64,000 bases of DNA from Bradyrhizobium vignae (GCF_004114425.1 NZ_RDQF01000003.1:62001-126000); one strand, 5' to 3'. Shown: positions 53,815 through 63,340, counted from the first letter of the stretch. The notes: a model not told the origin generated them from the sequence alone. Made by a program: numbers and translations.

Positions 53815-55575
53815 GTGAAGAACATCAGCGCCACGCTCGCGATCGTCTGGCGAATCGCAGCCCCCTATTTCCGATCCGAGGACAAATGGGCCGGCCGCGG
53901 CCTGCTCGCCGCCGTGGTCGCGATGGAGCTGGCGCTGGTCGCGATCGACGTGCTGGTGAACCAATGGCAGAACCGGTTCTACAGCGCGCTCCAGACCAGC
54001 GACTGGGACAACTTCGTGCGGGAGATCTGGATCTTCATCGCGCTCGCGTTCACCTATATCGCGCTGGCCGTCTACAAGCTTTACCTGAACCAGTGGCTCC
54101 AGATTCGCTGGCGGCAATGGCTCACTCGGCATTATCTCGGTGAATGGCTCGGGGGCGCCACGCATTACCGCATGCAGCTCAAGGGCGATGCGGCCGACAA
54201 CCCGGACCAGCGCATCACCGAGGACGTCAAGAACTTCGTCGAGCAGACCCTGACCATCGGGCTCGGCCTGCTCTCGTCGATCGTGACGCTGTTCTCCTTC
54301 GTGATCATCCTTTGGGGCCTTTCCAACGCCGCGCCGCTGCGCCTGTTCGGCACCGATCTCATGATCCCAGGCTATCTGTGCTGGGGCGCATTGATCTACG
54401 CGATCTTCGGCACCGCGCTGACGCACTGGATCGGCGCACCGCTGGTCAACCTCAATTTCGAGCAGCAACGTTACGAAGCCGACTTCCGCTTCAACCTGGT
54501 CCGCGTCCGCGAGAATTCCGAGCAGATCGCGCTGCTCAGGGGAGAAGGCGCCGAACGCGCCCGCCTGCTCGATCGCTTCGGTTTCGTGATCGCCAACTGG
54601 TACGGCATCATGAGCCGGACCAAACGCCTCACCGCGTTCACGGCCAGCTACCAGCAGGCCGCAGTGATCTTTCCCTACGTGCTGGTGGCGCCGGCCTTCT
54701 TCGCCAAGAAGATCCAGCTCGGCGACATGATGCAGACCGCATCCGCCTTCTCCAGCGTCCAGGGCGCATTGTCGTTCTTCGTCACGGCCTACCGGTCGCT
54801 GGCGGAGTGGCGCTCGATCGTTGCGCGCCTCGATGGCTTCGAGATGTCGGTCGAATCGGCGGCGAATTTGCCGGCACGTGAGCCTGCCATCGCCCTGGAG
54901 GTCGCCGGCGGCCGTCATATCGACCTCGAGCAGCTCTGCGTTAACCTGCCCAACGGCACGCCGCTGGTGGCCGCCAAGGCCTTCACGATTCAGTCCCCGG
55001 AGCGCGTGTTGGTGACCGGACCGTCGGGCTCCGGCAAGTCCACGCTGTTCCGGGCCATCGCCGGCATTTGGCCGTTCGGTACCGGCACGGTTGTCATTCC
55101 GGCGAAGGCAAAACTGATGATGCTACCGCAACGGCCCTATTTTCCGGTCGGCGTGCTGCGCGATGCCGTTGTCTATCCGGCAGCGCCCGGCGCGTTCAGC
55201 GCGGCGCAAGTGCACGACGCGCTGATCGCGGTCGGGCTGCCTGACCTCGCCGGACGGCTCGACGAGGACGGTCACTGGAACCGGATGCTGTCGCTCGGCG
55301 AGCAGCAGCGCCTGGGGCTTGCGCGCGCACTGCTGCATGCGCCGGACTATCTGTTCCTGGACGAGGCGACTGCCTCGCTGGATGAGCCGTCGGAGGCCCG
55401 GCTGTACCGGCTCCTGGCGGAGAAGCTGCCGCAGGCCACCATCGTCTCGATCGGCCACCGCTCGACGCTCGACGCCTTCCACACGCGGAAGGTGGCCTTG
55501 GTGAAGGACGGTGCGATCCACGTTGTCGGCAGGGGCCGTGAACCGGTCGAGGCGGAGCCGACCGTCGCGCCCTGA
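53815..55575 (+). CDS. ABC transporter, fused permease/ATPase (SbmA/BacA-YddA type)
   Basis: 586 aa. N-terminal transmembrane domain with about six helices and the family segment VNQWQNRFYSALQTSDWDNF; then the ABC domain with Walker A GPSGSGKST (402-410), signature LSLGEQQRLGLARALL and Walker B YLFLDEATASLDE, and the switch His in SIGHRSTL. Signature starts LSLGE rather than LSGGQ. GTG start with GAGGAG eleven bases upstream; an in-frame TTG ten codons earlier is less likely. Related to SbmA/BacA and ABCD-type importers of peptides, vitamin B12-like or very-long-chain fatty acyl cargo; substrate unknown. Confidence 0.9.
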   Translation: MKNISATLAIVWRIAAPYFRSEDKWAGRGLLAAVVAMELALVAIDVLVNQWQNRFYSALQTSDWDNFVREIWIFIALAFTYIALAVYKLYLNQWLQIRWRQWLTRHYLGEWLGGATHYRMQLKGDAADNPDQRITEDVKNFVEQTLTIGLGLLSSIVTLFSFVIILWGLSNAAPLRLFGTDLMIPGYLCWGALIYAIFGTALTHWIGAPLVNLNFEQQRYEADFRFNLVRVRENSEQIALLRGEGAERARLLDRFGFVIANWYGIMSRTKRLTAFTASYQQAAVIFPYVLVAPAFFAKKIQLGDMMQTASAFSSVQGALSFFVTAYRSLAEWRSIVARLDGFEMSVESAANLPAREPAIALEVAGGRHIDLEQLCVNLPNGTPLVAAKAFTIQSPERVLVTGPSGSGKSTLFRAIAGIWPFGTGTVVIPAKAKLMMLPQRPYFPVGVLRDAVVYPAAPGAFSAAQVHDALIAVGLPDLAGRLDEDGHWNRMLSLGEQQRLGLARALLHAPDYLFLDEATASLDEPSEARLYRLLAEKLPQATIVSIGHRSTLDAFHTRKVALVKDGAIHVVGRGREPVEAEPTVAP

Positions 55576-55912
55576 GGCGCAAAGGGACGTGGCGCCCCTC
55601 GGTCAGCGCCACCGAAGGTCCAGCTGCCTCCTCTCGTGTCCCGGACAGGCCGCAAGGCCCTTCAGCGTTGCGGCGCAGCGCCGGCACCCAGATGTCGTAC
55701 TCCAGTCGCACTCCAGAAGGATGGGCCCCGGCTCTGCAGCACCGCTGAAGCAGCGCTGCGTCCGGGCCAGGAGAACGAGACGCGGTTCACATCCACAAAT
55801 CCACACTGCAAACGCAATCCGGAGTGCGAGGCGTCAGCGTCGATCTTCAGCCCCACACGTCGCGCTCTCGCGCAGCGGTCGAGCATCCCTCTCACCAGCC
55901 CCAAAAGCAAAA
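55576..55912. other. Intergenic stretch with degenerate repeat sequence
   Basis: No gene. Segments such as CGTGTCCCGGACAGGCCGCA, GCGTTGCGGCGCAGCGCCGG and GGGCCCCGGCTCTGCAGCAC with GCGCTGCGTCCGGGCCAGGA look like a decayed copy of the CCGGACGCAGCG-type repeat near 51 kb. Confidence 0.5.
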
Positions 55913-55945
55913 GGGCGGCAGATCGCTCTGCCGCCCTCCTCAAGT
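55913..55945 (-). terminator. Intrinsic terminator of the porin gene
   Basis: On the minus strand GGGCGGCAGA / TCTGCCGCCC stem with a GCGA loop, followed by TTTTGCTTTT; just beyond the porin stop. Confidence 0.85.
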
Positions 55946-55962
55946 CGTCTCGGTCAGAAGAC

Positions 55963-56973
55963 TTACTTCAGATTGCTCATCGCCGTCAGGTCGAATGAGA
56001 GCTTGGCGACGCCGGCCGCGCTGCACCAGTTGGAGCCGAAGCCGCCCGGGTTGATCGGGGTGAAGCTGCCGTCGAACTTCGCGGTGTAGTCGCTGGTGAA
56101 GGCGTTGCAATCGCCCTTCTTCAGGTCGGTGTCGTAGTAGCGCAGATCGAGCGTGAACACCTTGTAGGTGAAGCCGACGCCGACGTTCCAGGTGTTGTAG
56201 CTCGGCTCCTTGATGCCGTTCGCGTACACCGGATCGCCCGCGATGCCGTAGAAGATGTCGGAGGTGCCGAGCCACTGCCGGCCGAACTCACCCGACACGT
56301 ACATGCCGACGCCGCTGGCACCGAAGATCGTGCTCGGCGCGGTCCACTTGGCGGTGATCGAAGCGTAGTTGCCCCAGGCACCAAGGTTGAGGAAGTTTGG
56401 CGAGTAGTACTCGTTAAAGCCGACCGTCCACTGGTCGTTGATGTTGATGTTCAGCTTGGCATAGGCCTCGAAGAAGCTCGCGTCCTTCTTGGCGAAATTG
56501 CCGTTGATCGGAAGGCCGATAGCGCCCTGAGAGTAATCGATGTCGGTGCCGCAATTGCCCTGGGCGAGGGTGCCCTGCGAGCCGAAGCAGCTTCCGCCAG
56601 GATAGAGATAGCCCCACACACCGAAGTCGAAGGCGAACATGCCGAAGGTCGGGCGGATACCGCCGTAGATGTCGACTTCGGCCGCGGCGCGGTTCGGGAA
56701 CGAGATGCTCTCCGCGGACGCACCGATGTAGAGCTGCAGGTCTTTGTTGACGTTGTAGCGCGGCTCGAAATAGGCCGTGACCGACGGATTATGGTTGGAC
56801 TGCGTAACGCCGCGGAAGATGTAATCGCTCATGATGCCGGCGCCGAAGGCGATATCCCAGGGATCGAAGGCAGGCGGCGGCGGGGCTTTCAGCGCCTTCA
56901 CGGGCAAGTCTGCCGCGAAAGCCGAACCCGTTACCATTGCCAGCGCCGTGGCCAACAAAGTCACTTTTTTCAT
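55963..56973 (-). CDS. TorF-family putative porin
   Basis: 336 aa outer-membrane protein. Signal peptide MKKVTLLATALAMVTGSAFA, then a short Pro-rich stretch (VKALKAPPPPAFDPWDIAF) and beta-barrel strands: GAGIMSDYIFRGVTQSNHNP is the typical opening of the TorF/Gcw_chp family, FDFGVWGYLYPGG, FFEAYAKLNININDQWTVGF and VFTLDLRYYDTDLKKGDCNA follow. Ends with an aromatic-poor but alternating terminal strand (VAKLSFDLTAMSNLK). GGGGATCG precedes the ATG; four codons upstream lies another ATG. Confidence 0.9.
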   Translation of the reverse strand: MKKVTLLATALAMVTGSAFAADLPVKALKAPPPPAFDPWDIAFGAGIMSDYIFRGVTQSNHNPSVTAYFEPRYNVNKDLQLYIGASAESISFPNRAAAEVDIYGGIRPTFGMFAFDFGVWGYLYPGGSCFGSQGTLAQGNCGTDIDYSQGAIGLPINGNFAKKDASFFEAYAKLNININDQWTVGFNEYYSPNFLNLGAWGNYASITAKWTAPSTIFGASGVGMYVSGEFGRQWLGTSDIFYGIAGDPVYANGIKEPSYNTWNVGVGFTYKVFTLDLRYYDTDLKKGDCNAFTSDYTAKFDGSFTPINPGGFGSNWCSAAGVAKLSFDLTAMSNLK

Positions 56974-57374
56974 TTCGATCCCCATCGCCAGTTCTTAGAC
57001 CCCAGTCGGATCCCGGAAGCCCCCGGGGCGCTCGACCTGATTGCAAATTTCATCGCTGCGGCAATTTGGATTGGGGGACAGGAACCGTGAAGCAAAAAGC
57101 GCGGGCATCTGCCGACTTTTTAGGCGTTTTGACGATTCCACGAAAGGTTGTCAGCATGTGTGGCTTCTAGATCACATGATTTGCAGTCCGAGGTGCACAG
57201 AAGACCCGGGAAAGTCCGGGGATTCTCGGACAGCGTGATACCCAGGCCACGAATCAACCTGGCGCCGGGAGCGGTGCGACCAAACGCTGCCAGCGACGAT
57301 GCAAAAGGACCGCAGCACATAGCGCCGCGGCCCTTCTGTTGCAGATTTCCAAGGGGCGACGAGAGCCCGAGGCC
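56974..57374. other. Intergenic region upstream of the porin, with terminator of the histone-like gene
   Basis: 401 bases without a gene. The porin promoter should be here; an AT-rich patch GACTTTTTAGGCGTTTTGACG lies about 140 bases upstream of its start. Otherwise only the hairpin at 57303 was recognised. Confidence 0.5.
57303..57335 (-). terminator. Probable terminator of the histone-like gene
   Basis: On the minus strand, GGGCCGCGGCGC and GTGCTGCGGTCC pair imperfectly, followed by TTTTGC; about 40 bases after the stop. Confidence 0.5.
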
Positions 57375-57734
57375 CTACCTCTGTCCCTCGGCCGACGCCG
57401 ATTCCGCAGAAGACGAAGGCATCGCCCAGCTTGTCTCGGCGGCGGGCTCGGGAGCCGGAGCCTCTGCCGGTGCTGACGGCTTCGGAGCAGGCGCTGCCTT
57501 CGCCTTCTTCGGTGCCGCTTTCCTCGCGGCCTTCTTGGGAGCGGCTTTCTTGGCCGACTTTGCCGCAGCCTTCTTGGCGGCCTTCTTCGGGGCTGCCTTC
57601 TTGGCAGATTTCTTTGCAGCTTTCTTCGCAGTCTTTTTGGCAGACTTCTTGGCTGTCTTCTTCGCGGCCTTCTTCGCCGCTACAGCCTTTTTGGCCTTTT
57701 TGGCCTTCTTGCTTTTCTTCTTCGCTTTCGCCAT
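57375..57734 (-). CDS. Histone H1-like lysine/alanine repeat protein
   Basis: 119 aa. AGGAGG eight bases before the ATG. The first 80 residues are a near-pure array of AKK/AAKK/PKKAA units (KKAAKKTAKKSAKKTAKKAA), like the C-terminal tail of eukaryotic H1 and bacterial Hc1/AlgP-type proteins; the last 35 are Pro/Ala/Ser/Glu-rich and acidic. No globular domain. Expected to bind DNA nonspecifically and condense the nucleoid. Tandem DNA repeats make the length likely to vary among strains. Confidence 0.87.
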   Translation of the reverse strand: MAKAKKKSKKAKKAKKAVAAKKAAKKTAKKSAKKTAKKAAKKSAKKAAPKKAAKKAAAKSAKKAAPKKAARKAAPKKAKAAPAPKPSAPAEAPAPEPAAETSWAMPSSSAESASAEGQR

Positions 57735-57818
57735 CGTGGTCCTCCTGTTGCCGCCGAACAATGGTCGATCGGGCCCCGTTGCGCCGTCACCTCCGGACGA
57801 AAGCTCAGCCTTTGAAGC

Positions 57819-59141
57819 TCAAGCTTGCGTGTTCAGTGCCGGCCGCGATCCGCCCGTAGCCCAATCGAGAAGCTCAATCGTGTGTACGACCGGAACTGAC
57901 GTGCCACTGGCAATCTGCACCATGCAGCCGATATTGCCCGCGGCAATCATGTCCGGCTTGACGCTCGCGATGTTGGCGACCTTGCGATCGCGCAACCGAC
58001 CCGCAAGCTCGGGCTGGAGAATGTTGTAGGTCCCCGCCGAGCCGCAACACAAATGGCTCTCGGGTACATCTTTCACCACGAATCCATTCTTGGAAAGCAA
58101 TTCTTTCGGAAGGTCTGTGATTTTCTGCCCGTGCTGCAGCGAACACGCGGAGTGATAGGCGACGACGATGTTGTCCTGTCTCGCAGTCGTCGCGAGTCCG
58201 AGGCCGGCGACGTATTCGGTGATGTCCTTGGCGAGCGCCGACACCTTCGCCGCATCAGCCGCGAACGCGGTGTCCTCGCGCAGGAGATAGCCATAGTCCT
58301 TGATGACGGTGCCGCAGCCGGAGGCCGTCACCAGGATGGCGTCCAGCCCCTCGCCGGCTGCCTCCGCGCTCCACGCCGCGACGTTGGCGCGCGCTCGCGC
58401 CAGCGCATCCTCATCATTGCCGAGGTGATGGGTCAGCGCCCCGCAGCACTGCTCGTCCCGGACCAGGACGACCTCGATGCCATGGCGGGTGAGGAGGCTG
58501 ATGGCGGCCTGGTTGATGCGCGGCGCCAGCACCTGCTGGGCGCAGCCCTGCAGCAGCGCCACACGTCCGCGCTTCTTGCCGAGCGGGGCGAATACGCTGC
58601 CCGCGGCAGGCCCCGCGGGCGGCAGCCGGTTCGGAGCCAGCGCCAGCATCGCCTTGATACGTGGGATCAATCCGGCCGTCGCTGAAGGCCGGGGCGTCGG
58701 CAGCAAGACGCTGAGCGGACGGGCCAGCCGCGCCAGCCACATGCTGATGCGGAAGCGCTGCGGGTCCGGCAGGACCAAGGCCAGCATCTTGCGCAACAGC
58801 CGCTCGGCCAGCGGCCGCCGATAGCGCTGCTCGATCCGGACCCGGGCCTGGTCGACGAGATGCATGTAGTTCACGCCGGAGGGGCAGGTCGTCATGCAGG
58901 CAAGGCACGACAGGCAACGGTCGATATGCTTGACCACCTCGGCGGTCGGGGCCTGATCCTTCTCCAGCATCTCCTTGATCAGGTAGATGCGGCCACGCGG
59001 GCTGTCGAGCTCGTCGCCGAGCAGCACATAGGTCGGACAGGTTGCGGTGCAGAAGCCGCAATGGACGCAGGCGCGCAGGATCTTGTCGGCTTCCGCGATG
59101 TCGGGGTCGGCGAGCTGCGCGAGTGAGAATTCGGTCTTCAT
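57819..59141 (-). CDS. glcF: Glycolate oxidase iron-sulfur subunit
   Basis: 440 aa. Two 4Fe-4S motifs: CVHCGFCTATCP (early) and CLSCLACMTTCP, followed by two CCG domains (ALLQGCAQQVLAPRINQAAI with DEQCCGALTHHLGN, and YHSACSLQHGQ with SHLCCGSAGTYN). It passes electrons from GlcD/GlcE flavin to the quinone pool. Its ATG directly follows the glcE stop (no gap). Confidence 0.94.
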   Translation of the reverse strand: MKTEFSLAQLADPDIAEADKILRACVHCGFCTATCPTYVLLGDELDSPRGRIYLIKEMLEKDQAPTAEVVKHIDRCLSCLACMTTCPSGVNYMHLVDQARVRIEQRYRRPLAERLLRKMLALVLPDPQRFRISMWLARLARPLSVLLPTPRPSATAGLIPRIKAMLALAPNRLPPAGPAAGSVFAPLGKKRGRVALLQGCAQQVLAPRINQAAISLLTRHGIEVVLVRDEQCCGALTHHLGNDEDALARARANVAAWSAEAAGEGLDAILVTASGCGTVIKDYGYLLREDTAFAADAAKVSALAKDITEYVAGLGLATTARQDNIVVAYHSACSLQHGQKITDLPKELLSKNGFVVKDVPESHLCCGSAGTYNILQPELAGRLRDRKVANIASVKPDMIAAGNIGCMVQIASGTSVPVVHTIELLDWATGGSRPALNTQA

Positions 59142-60377
59142 TCAGCCAGCGCTCCGCGTGAGCCGCCCCCGGTTGAGAATGGTCTTCGGATCGAAGCTGG
59201 CGCGCACCCGCTCGCTCAGCGCGGCAATGCCCGGCGCCTGTGGGTGGAACACATCGACATCGCGCCTGACCTGCTCGGCGGCCCGGATCAGCGTGGCATG
59301 TCCCCCAACCGCATTCGCGCGCGCACGGACGACCGGTGCATGCGCGTCCGGCTTCGGCGGCAATGCCGCCCAGATCAGGCCGCCGCCCCAATCGTAGATC
59401 AAATCGCCGCCCGTCTGGCGCGCCAATTCGATCCCGAGTGCCGCGCCCGAGGCCGGCGGACAGACGATCCGCCACACCGGCCAGGCGCCGAGCGCACCGC
59501 CGGCCGCGAAGGGCAGCACATCGCGGATCGCGCCCCACAGCGCGGCAGATGCCGCATCCTCGATCAGCGTCGCGATTCCAAACGGCGCCAGCAATTCGCG
59601 CAGCGAGCCGGCGCGGTGCGCGGCAGATGCGGTGATGCCCTCGAGCCGCAGCACGGTCAGCGCCTCGCCCTGGCCCACGATGTCGCCCAGCCCCTCGGTC
59701 TCGGCCCGGAGTGCCGATTTCGGCAGATGCGCGGCACCGGAGACGTCGAAGGGTGAGCCAAGGGCCGCAGTCATGGCCTTGTTGGCGGCGGCATCCTCTA
59801 ACCCGCGCAGCAACAGCGTCCGCTCCGCCTCCGGCTTCGGCATCACCTTGAGCGTGACCTCGGTCATCACCGACAGCGTGCCCCACGACCCCGCGAGGAG
59901 CTTGCAGAGATCGTAGCCGGTGACGTTCTTCACCACCTTGCCGCCGGTCTTGAAGCTGTCGCCGAAGCCGGAGACGGCATGCGCCCCGAGCAGATGATCA
60001 CGCGCCCCGCCCGCCCTGATCCGCCTTGGACCGGCGAGCCCGGCCGCGATCATGCCGCCGATGGTGCCTGACACCGGCGTGCCGAGCAGCGGCGCCGTGT
60101 TCATCGGCTCGAAGGCGAATTGCTGGTTCTTGGCATCGATCAGCGACAGCACGTCGGCAAGCGGCGCCCCGGCCTGGAGCGTGACGATCAGCTCGTTCGG
60201 CTCGTAGGAGGTGACGGCATTGAGCGCGGAGACGTCGAGCACGGCGTTGGTCGCCATGGCGTGGCCAATGCTGCGCTTGCTGCCATGACCGATGATCTCG
60301 AGCGGCTGCTCATTGGCAATCGCCGCGCGCACCACCTCTTCGACGTCTTTGGCGTCTCTGACCCTGAGCGTATCCAC
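59142..60377 (-). CDS. glcE: Glycolate oxidase FAD-binding subunit
   Basis: 411 aa, PCMH-type FAD domain protein. LEIIGHGSKRSIGHAMATNA, ALNAVTSYEPNELIVTLQAG, NTAPLLGTPVSGTIGGMIAA for FAD, and GGKVVKNVTGYDLCKLLAGS. GTG start; the preceding region lacks a convincing ribosome site. Works with GlcD and GlcF to oxidise glycolate to glyoxylate. Longer than the E. coli protein by about 60 residues. Confidence 0.92.
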   Translation of the reverse strand: MDTLRVRDAKDVEEVVRAAIANEQPLEIIGHGSKRSIGHAMATNAVLDVSALNAVTSYEPNELIVTLQAGAPLADVLSLIDAKNQQFAFEPMNTAPLLGTPVSGTIGGMIAAGLAGPRRIRAGGARDHLLGAHAVSGFGDSFKTGGKVVKNVTGYDLCKLLAGSWGTLSVMTEVTLKVMPKPEAERTLLLRGLEDAAANKAMTAALGSPFDVSGAAHLPKSALRAETEGLGDIVGQGEALTVLRLEGITASAAHRAGSLRELLAPFGIATLIEDAASAALWGAIRDVLPFAAGGALGAWPVWRIVCPPASGAALGIELARQTGGDLIYDWGGGLIWAALPPKPDAHAPVVRARANAVGGHATLIRAAEQVRRDVDVFHPQAPGIAALSERVRASFDPKTILNRGRLTRSAG

Positions 60378-60673
60378 GGGAAGAGGCGGTAGCGAAATTC
60401 GCGCGGAAAATCAATTCGACGCATGAAGGGCACCGCCTCGGAGCATCGCGGCCGGAGCGCGGAGGAGCTTGCGGCGCAAGCGTCCCGAAGGATGAAGGCC
60501 GAGCTGCAACCGCCTTCGTGGTTCGACCGCTTCGCGGTCTCGTTACTTTCAAGATCTGGACCGTGCCGCATCGCGCCGCTTCCGCGCGATGTCGCACTTC
60601 GATCACTATCGAACCATTGCCATGCAAACTTCGCTACTGATCGAATGATCCTCTCTCCAATGGAGTTTTCGTC

Positions 60674-61012
60674 ATGAACGAGCAGGCGACGAACCAGCAA
60701 ACCTTCTACCAGGCGGTCAGCGGCGGCGGTCTTTTGGTCGTGGCGCAGTGGGAAGCGAAGCCCGAAGAGGCCAATCGTGTTGCCGAGATCCTGCGCGACT
60801 TCCTCCCGCAGGCGCAAAGCGAGCCGGGCGTAAAACTGTTCCTTATCGGCCGCGCCAAGGACAACGGGGCTCAATTCCTGTTCTACGAATTATTCCACGA
60901 TGAAGCCGCCTTCAGGGCGCATCAGGACAGCCCGCATTTCAAGAGCCATATCGCAGGGCAGGCGCTGGCCTTGCTGGCCAAGCGTGAGCGTACGCAATAC
61001 GAGCTGATATGA
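60674..61012 (+). CDS. Antibiotic-biosynthesis-monooxygenase (ABM) domain protein
   Basis: 112 aa ferredoxin-like ABM/YgiN fold: GLLVVAQWEAKPEEANRVAE, LRDFLPQAQSEPGVKLFLIG, FLFYELFHDEAAFRAHQDSP and HFKSH. Such proteins are cofactor-free quinol monooxygenases or small-molecule oxidases. It lies on the opposite strand between glcE and glcD, so it splits the glycolate oxidase genes; a functional link (for example quinone chemistry) is speculation. Upstream 60378-60673 shows no gene. Confidence 0.85.
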   Translation: MNEQATNQQTFYQAVSGGGLLVVAQWEAKPEEANRVAEILRDFLPQAQSEPGVKLFLIGRAKDNGAQFLFYELFHDEAAFRAHQDSPHFKSHIAGQALALLAKRERTQYELI

Positions 61013-61071
61013 GGCTCCATGAACGGCACGAAGCGCGGTTACTGACGACCAACCCGGAATCGATACAAGCA

Positions 61072-61104
61072 GGAGCCGCCGGGGTCTCCCGGGCGGCTCC
61101 TTTT
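61072..61104 (+). terminator. Intrinsic terminator after the ABM gene
   Basis: GGAGCCGCCGGGG / CCCGGGCGGCTCC stem with GTCT loop, followed by TTTT. On the minus strand it has AAAA before it and little after, so it serves the plus-strand gene. Confidence 0.75.
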
Positions 61105-61187
61105 GACCTTGGACGATCAGAATGCGGCGAGGTTGGTTGCGAACGTTGGCGGCCCGCCCGTTTACGCCCGCCGCATGATCGGCTCGC

Positions 61188-62681
61188 TCAGAATCGGGGA
61201 ATATCCGGAAATGCCAGCTTGCCCGCATGGACATGCATGCGGCCGAGCTCGGCGCAGCGGTGCAGGGTCGGAAATACTTTCCCGGGATTGAGCAGTCCCT
61301 GGGCGTCGAAGGCGCATTTCAACCGCTGCTGCTGGTTGAGATCGATCTCGCTGAACATGTCGCCCATCAGATCGCGCTTCTCGATACCGACGCCGTGCTC
61401 ACCGGTGAGCACACCGCCAAACTCGACGCAGGCACGCAGGATGTCGGCTCCGAACGCTTCGGCGCGCTCGATCTCGCCGGGCTTGTTGGCATCATAGAGG
61501 ATCAGCGGATGCAGATTGCCGTCGCCGGCGTGGAACACGTTGGCGCAGCCAAGCTGGTATTTTTCCGAGAGCTCGCGGATACGGGCGAGCGCCTTCGGCA
61601 GCGCGCCGCGGGGAATCGTCCCGTCCATGCAGAGATAGTCGGGCGAGATGCGGCCCACGGCCGGAAAGGCGGCCTTGCGACCGGCCCAGAACAGATTGCG
61701 CTCGGCCTCCGAGGTCGAGATCTGGCAGGTGGTCGAGCCGCAGGCATTGGCGATGGCCTCGACGCGCGTGATCAGCTCGTCGACCTCGATCTTGGGCCCG
61801 TCGAGCTCGATGATGAGGAGCGCTTCGACGTCGAGGGGATAGCCGGCGTGGACGAAGGCCTCTGCGGCGTGGATCGCGGGCTTGTCCATCATCTCCATGC
61901 CGCCGGGGATGATGCCGGCGCCGATGATGCGCGCCACGCACTCGCCGGCCGCCTCGACTTGGGCGAAGCCGACCATCAGCGCGCGAGCGGTCTCAGGCTT
62001 TTGCAGAATCCGCACCGTGATCTCGGTGATGACGCCGAGCAGGCCTTCCGAGCCGGTGATGACGCCCATGAGGTCATAGCCTGGGTTCTCCGCCGACTTG
62101 CCGCCGATGCGCAGGATCTCGCCGCTCATCAGCACGATCTCACAACCGAGCACGTTGTTGGTGGTCATGCCGTATTTCAGGCAATGCACCCCGCCGGAAT
62201 TCTCGGCGACATTGCCGCCGATCGAGCAGGCGATCTGCGAGGACGGATCGGGCGCGTAGTAGAAGCCGGCATGCGCAACCGCCTGGCTGATCGCGAGGTT
62301 GGTGACGCCGGGCTCGGTGACGACGACGCGGTTGTCGAAATCGATCTCGCGGATGCGCTTGAACTTGCCGAGCCCGAGCAGCACGCCGTCTTCGAGCGGC
62401 AACGCGCCGCCGGACAAAGAGGTGCCGGAGCCGCGCGGCACCACCTTGATACCCTGCGCGGCACAATATTTCAGGATGAGCGAGACCTGCTCGGTCGTAT
62501 CCGGCAGCACCACGACCATCGGCGGCTGCCGGTAGGCGGTCAGCCCGTCGGATTCGTAGGCCCGCATCTCGGCGGCACTGTCGATCACGCCCTCGCCCGG
62601 CACGATTGCGCGCAGCGCAGCAATGATCTCCGCGCGGCGCGCCAGCACCGTCTGGTCGCTCGCAGGCATCATGATGGCCAT
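61188..62681 (-). CDS. glcD: Glycolate oxidase catalytic subunit
   Basis: 497 aa FAD-linked oxidase. PCMH domain with KVVPRGSGTSLSGGALPLED and SIGGNVAENSGGVHCLKYGM, VITGSEGLLGVITEITVRIL; C-terminal domain ending NVFHAGDGNLHPLILYD and GVLTGEHGVGIEKRDLMGDM. AAGGA lies eight bases upstream of the chosen ATG (MAIMMPASD); a neighbouring ATG two codons before is too close to it. Separated from glcEF by the ABM gene on the opposite strand. Confidence 0.94.
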   Translation of the reverse strand: MAIMMPASDQTVLARRAEIIAALRAIVPGEGVIDSAAEMRAYESDGLTAYRQPPMVVVLPDTTEQVSLILKYCAAQGIKVVPRGSGTSLSGGALPLEDGVLLGLGKFKRIREIDFDNRVVVTEPGVTNLAISQAVAHAGFYYAPDPSSQIACSIGGNVAENSGGVHCLKYGMTTNNVLGCEIVLMSGEILRIGGKSAENPGYDLMGVITGSEGLLGVITEITVRILQKPETARALMVGFAQVEAAGECVARIIGAGIIPGGMEMMDKPAIHAAEAFVHAGYPLDVEALLIIELDGPKIEVDELITRVEAIANACGSTTCQISTSEAERNLFWAGRKAAFPAVGRISPDYLCMDGTIPRGALPKALARIRELSEKYQLGCANVFHAGDGNLHPLILYDANKPGEIERAEAFGADILRACVEFGGVLTGEHGVGIEKRDLMGDMFSEIDLNQQQRLKCAFDAQGLLNPGKVFPTLHRCAELGRMHVHAGKLAFPDIPRF

Positions 62682-62944
62682 TGACATATCCTTCCGGCTC
62701 GCGCCGCATGATCCCAATTTGTCGCGGCAAATCAACCACGTCCGCGCTTGTTTGGGTAGGCCATCCGAAAGTCGGAGCGAGGATCTGAAGCGAGTTCGCT
62801 CTGGGACAAGCAGGAAACCGTGAAACCTGTCATGGTTTGGCGGCTTGTCCAAGCCGAGCAGGCCTGCCAAAAGCGGCGGGCCGGCGATTGTCGATCAGAC
62901 AAGAGACTGACCAGACCCACCAGGGAAGAGACGAAGAGCACCCG

Positions 62945-63340
62945 ATGACAAAACTGACTTTTGGCGCACTGACGATCCTCACCGTGATTGCCACCGCACC
63001 CGCCGCGATGGCGCAGGATGTCGCGGCCGGCAAGACATCGTTCAACAAGTGCCTGGCCTGCCACGCGATCGGCGAAGGCGCCAAGAACAAGGTCGGCCCC
63101 GAGCTCAACGGCCTCAACGGCCGCAAGTCGGGCACGGCTCCGGACTACAATTATTCGGATGCGAACAAGAATTCCGGCATCACCTGGGACGAGGCCACGT
63201 TCAAGGAATACATCAAGGACCCCAAGGCCAAGATCCCCGGCACCAAGATGGCGTTCGCCGGCATCAAGAACGAGACCGAGATCAACAATCTCTGGGCCTA
63301 TGTGTCGCAGTTCGACAAGGACGGGAAGATCAAGCAGTAA
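62945..63340 (+). CDS. cycA: Cytochrome c550 (CycA-type soluble cytochrome c2)
   Basis: 131 aa. Signal peptide TKLTFGALTILTVIATAPAA ending MAQ. Haem motif CLACH (C36, C39, H40), then KVGPELNGLNGRKSGTAPDY, NYSDANKNSGITWDEATFK and the sixth ligand in IPGTKMAFAGIKNE. Closely resembles the periplasmic c550 of Bradyrhizobium that feeds cytochrome oxidases and other acceptors during respiration. Divergent from glcD. Confidence 0.93.
   Translation: MTKLTFGALTILTVIATAPAAMAQDVAAGKTSFNKCLACHAIGEGAKNKVGPELNGLNGRKSGTAPDYNYSDANKNSGITWDEATFKEYIKDPKAKIPGTKMAFAGIKNETEINNLWAYVSQFDKDGKIKQ

Noticed and set aside
60423..60677. 84-codon plus-strand frame between glcE and the ABM gene
   Set aside because: No ribosome site, no protein-like pattern, and it overlaps the start of the ABM gene.
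61227..62684. 485-codon open frame antisense to glcD
   Set aside because: Same shadow effect; glcD is unmistakable on the other strand.
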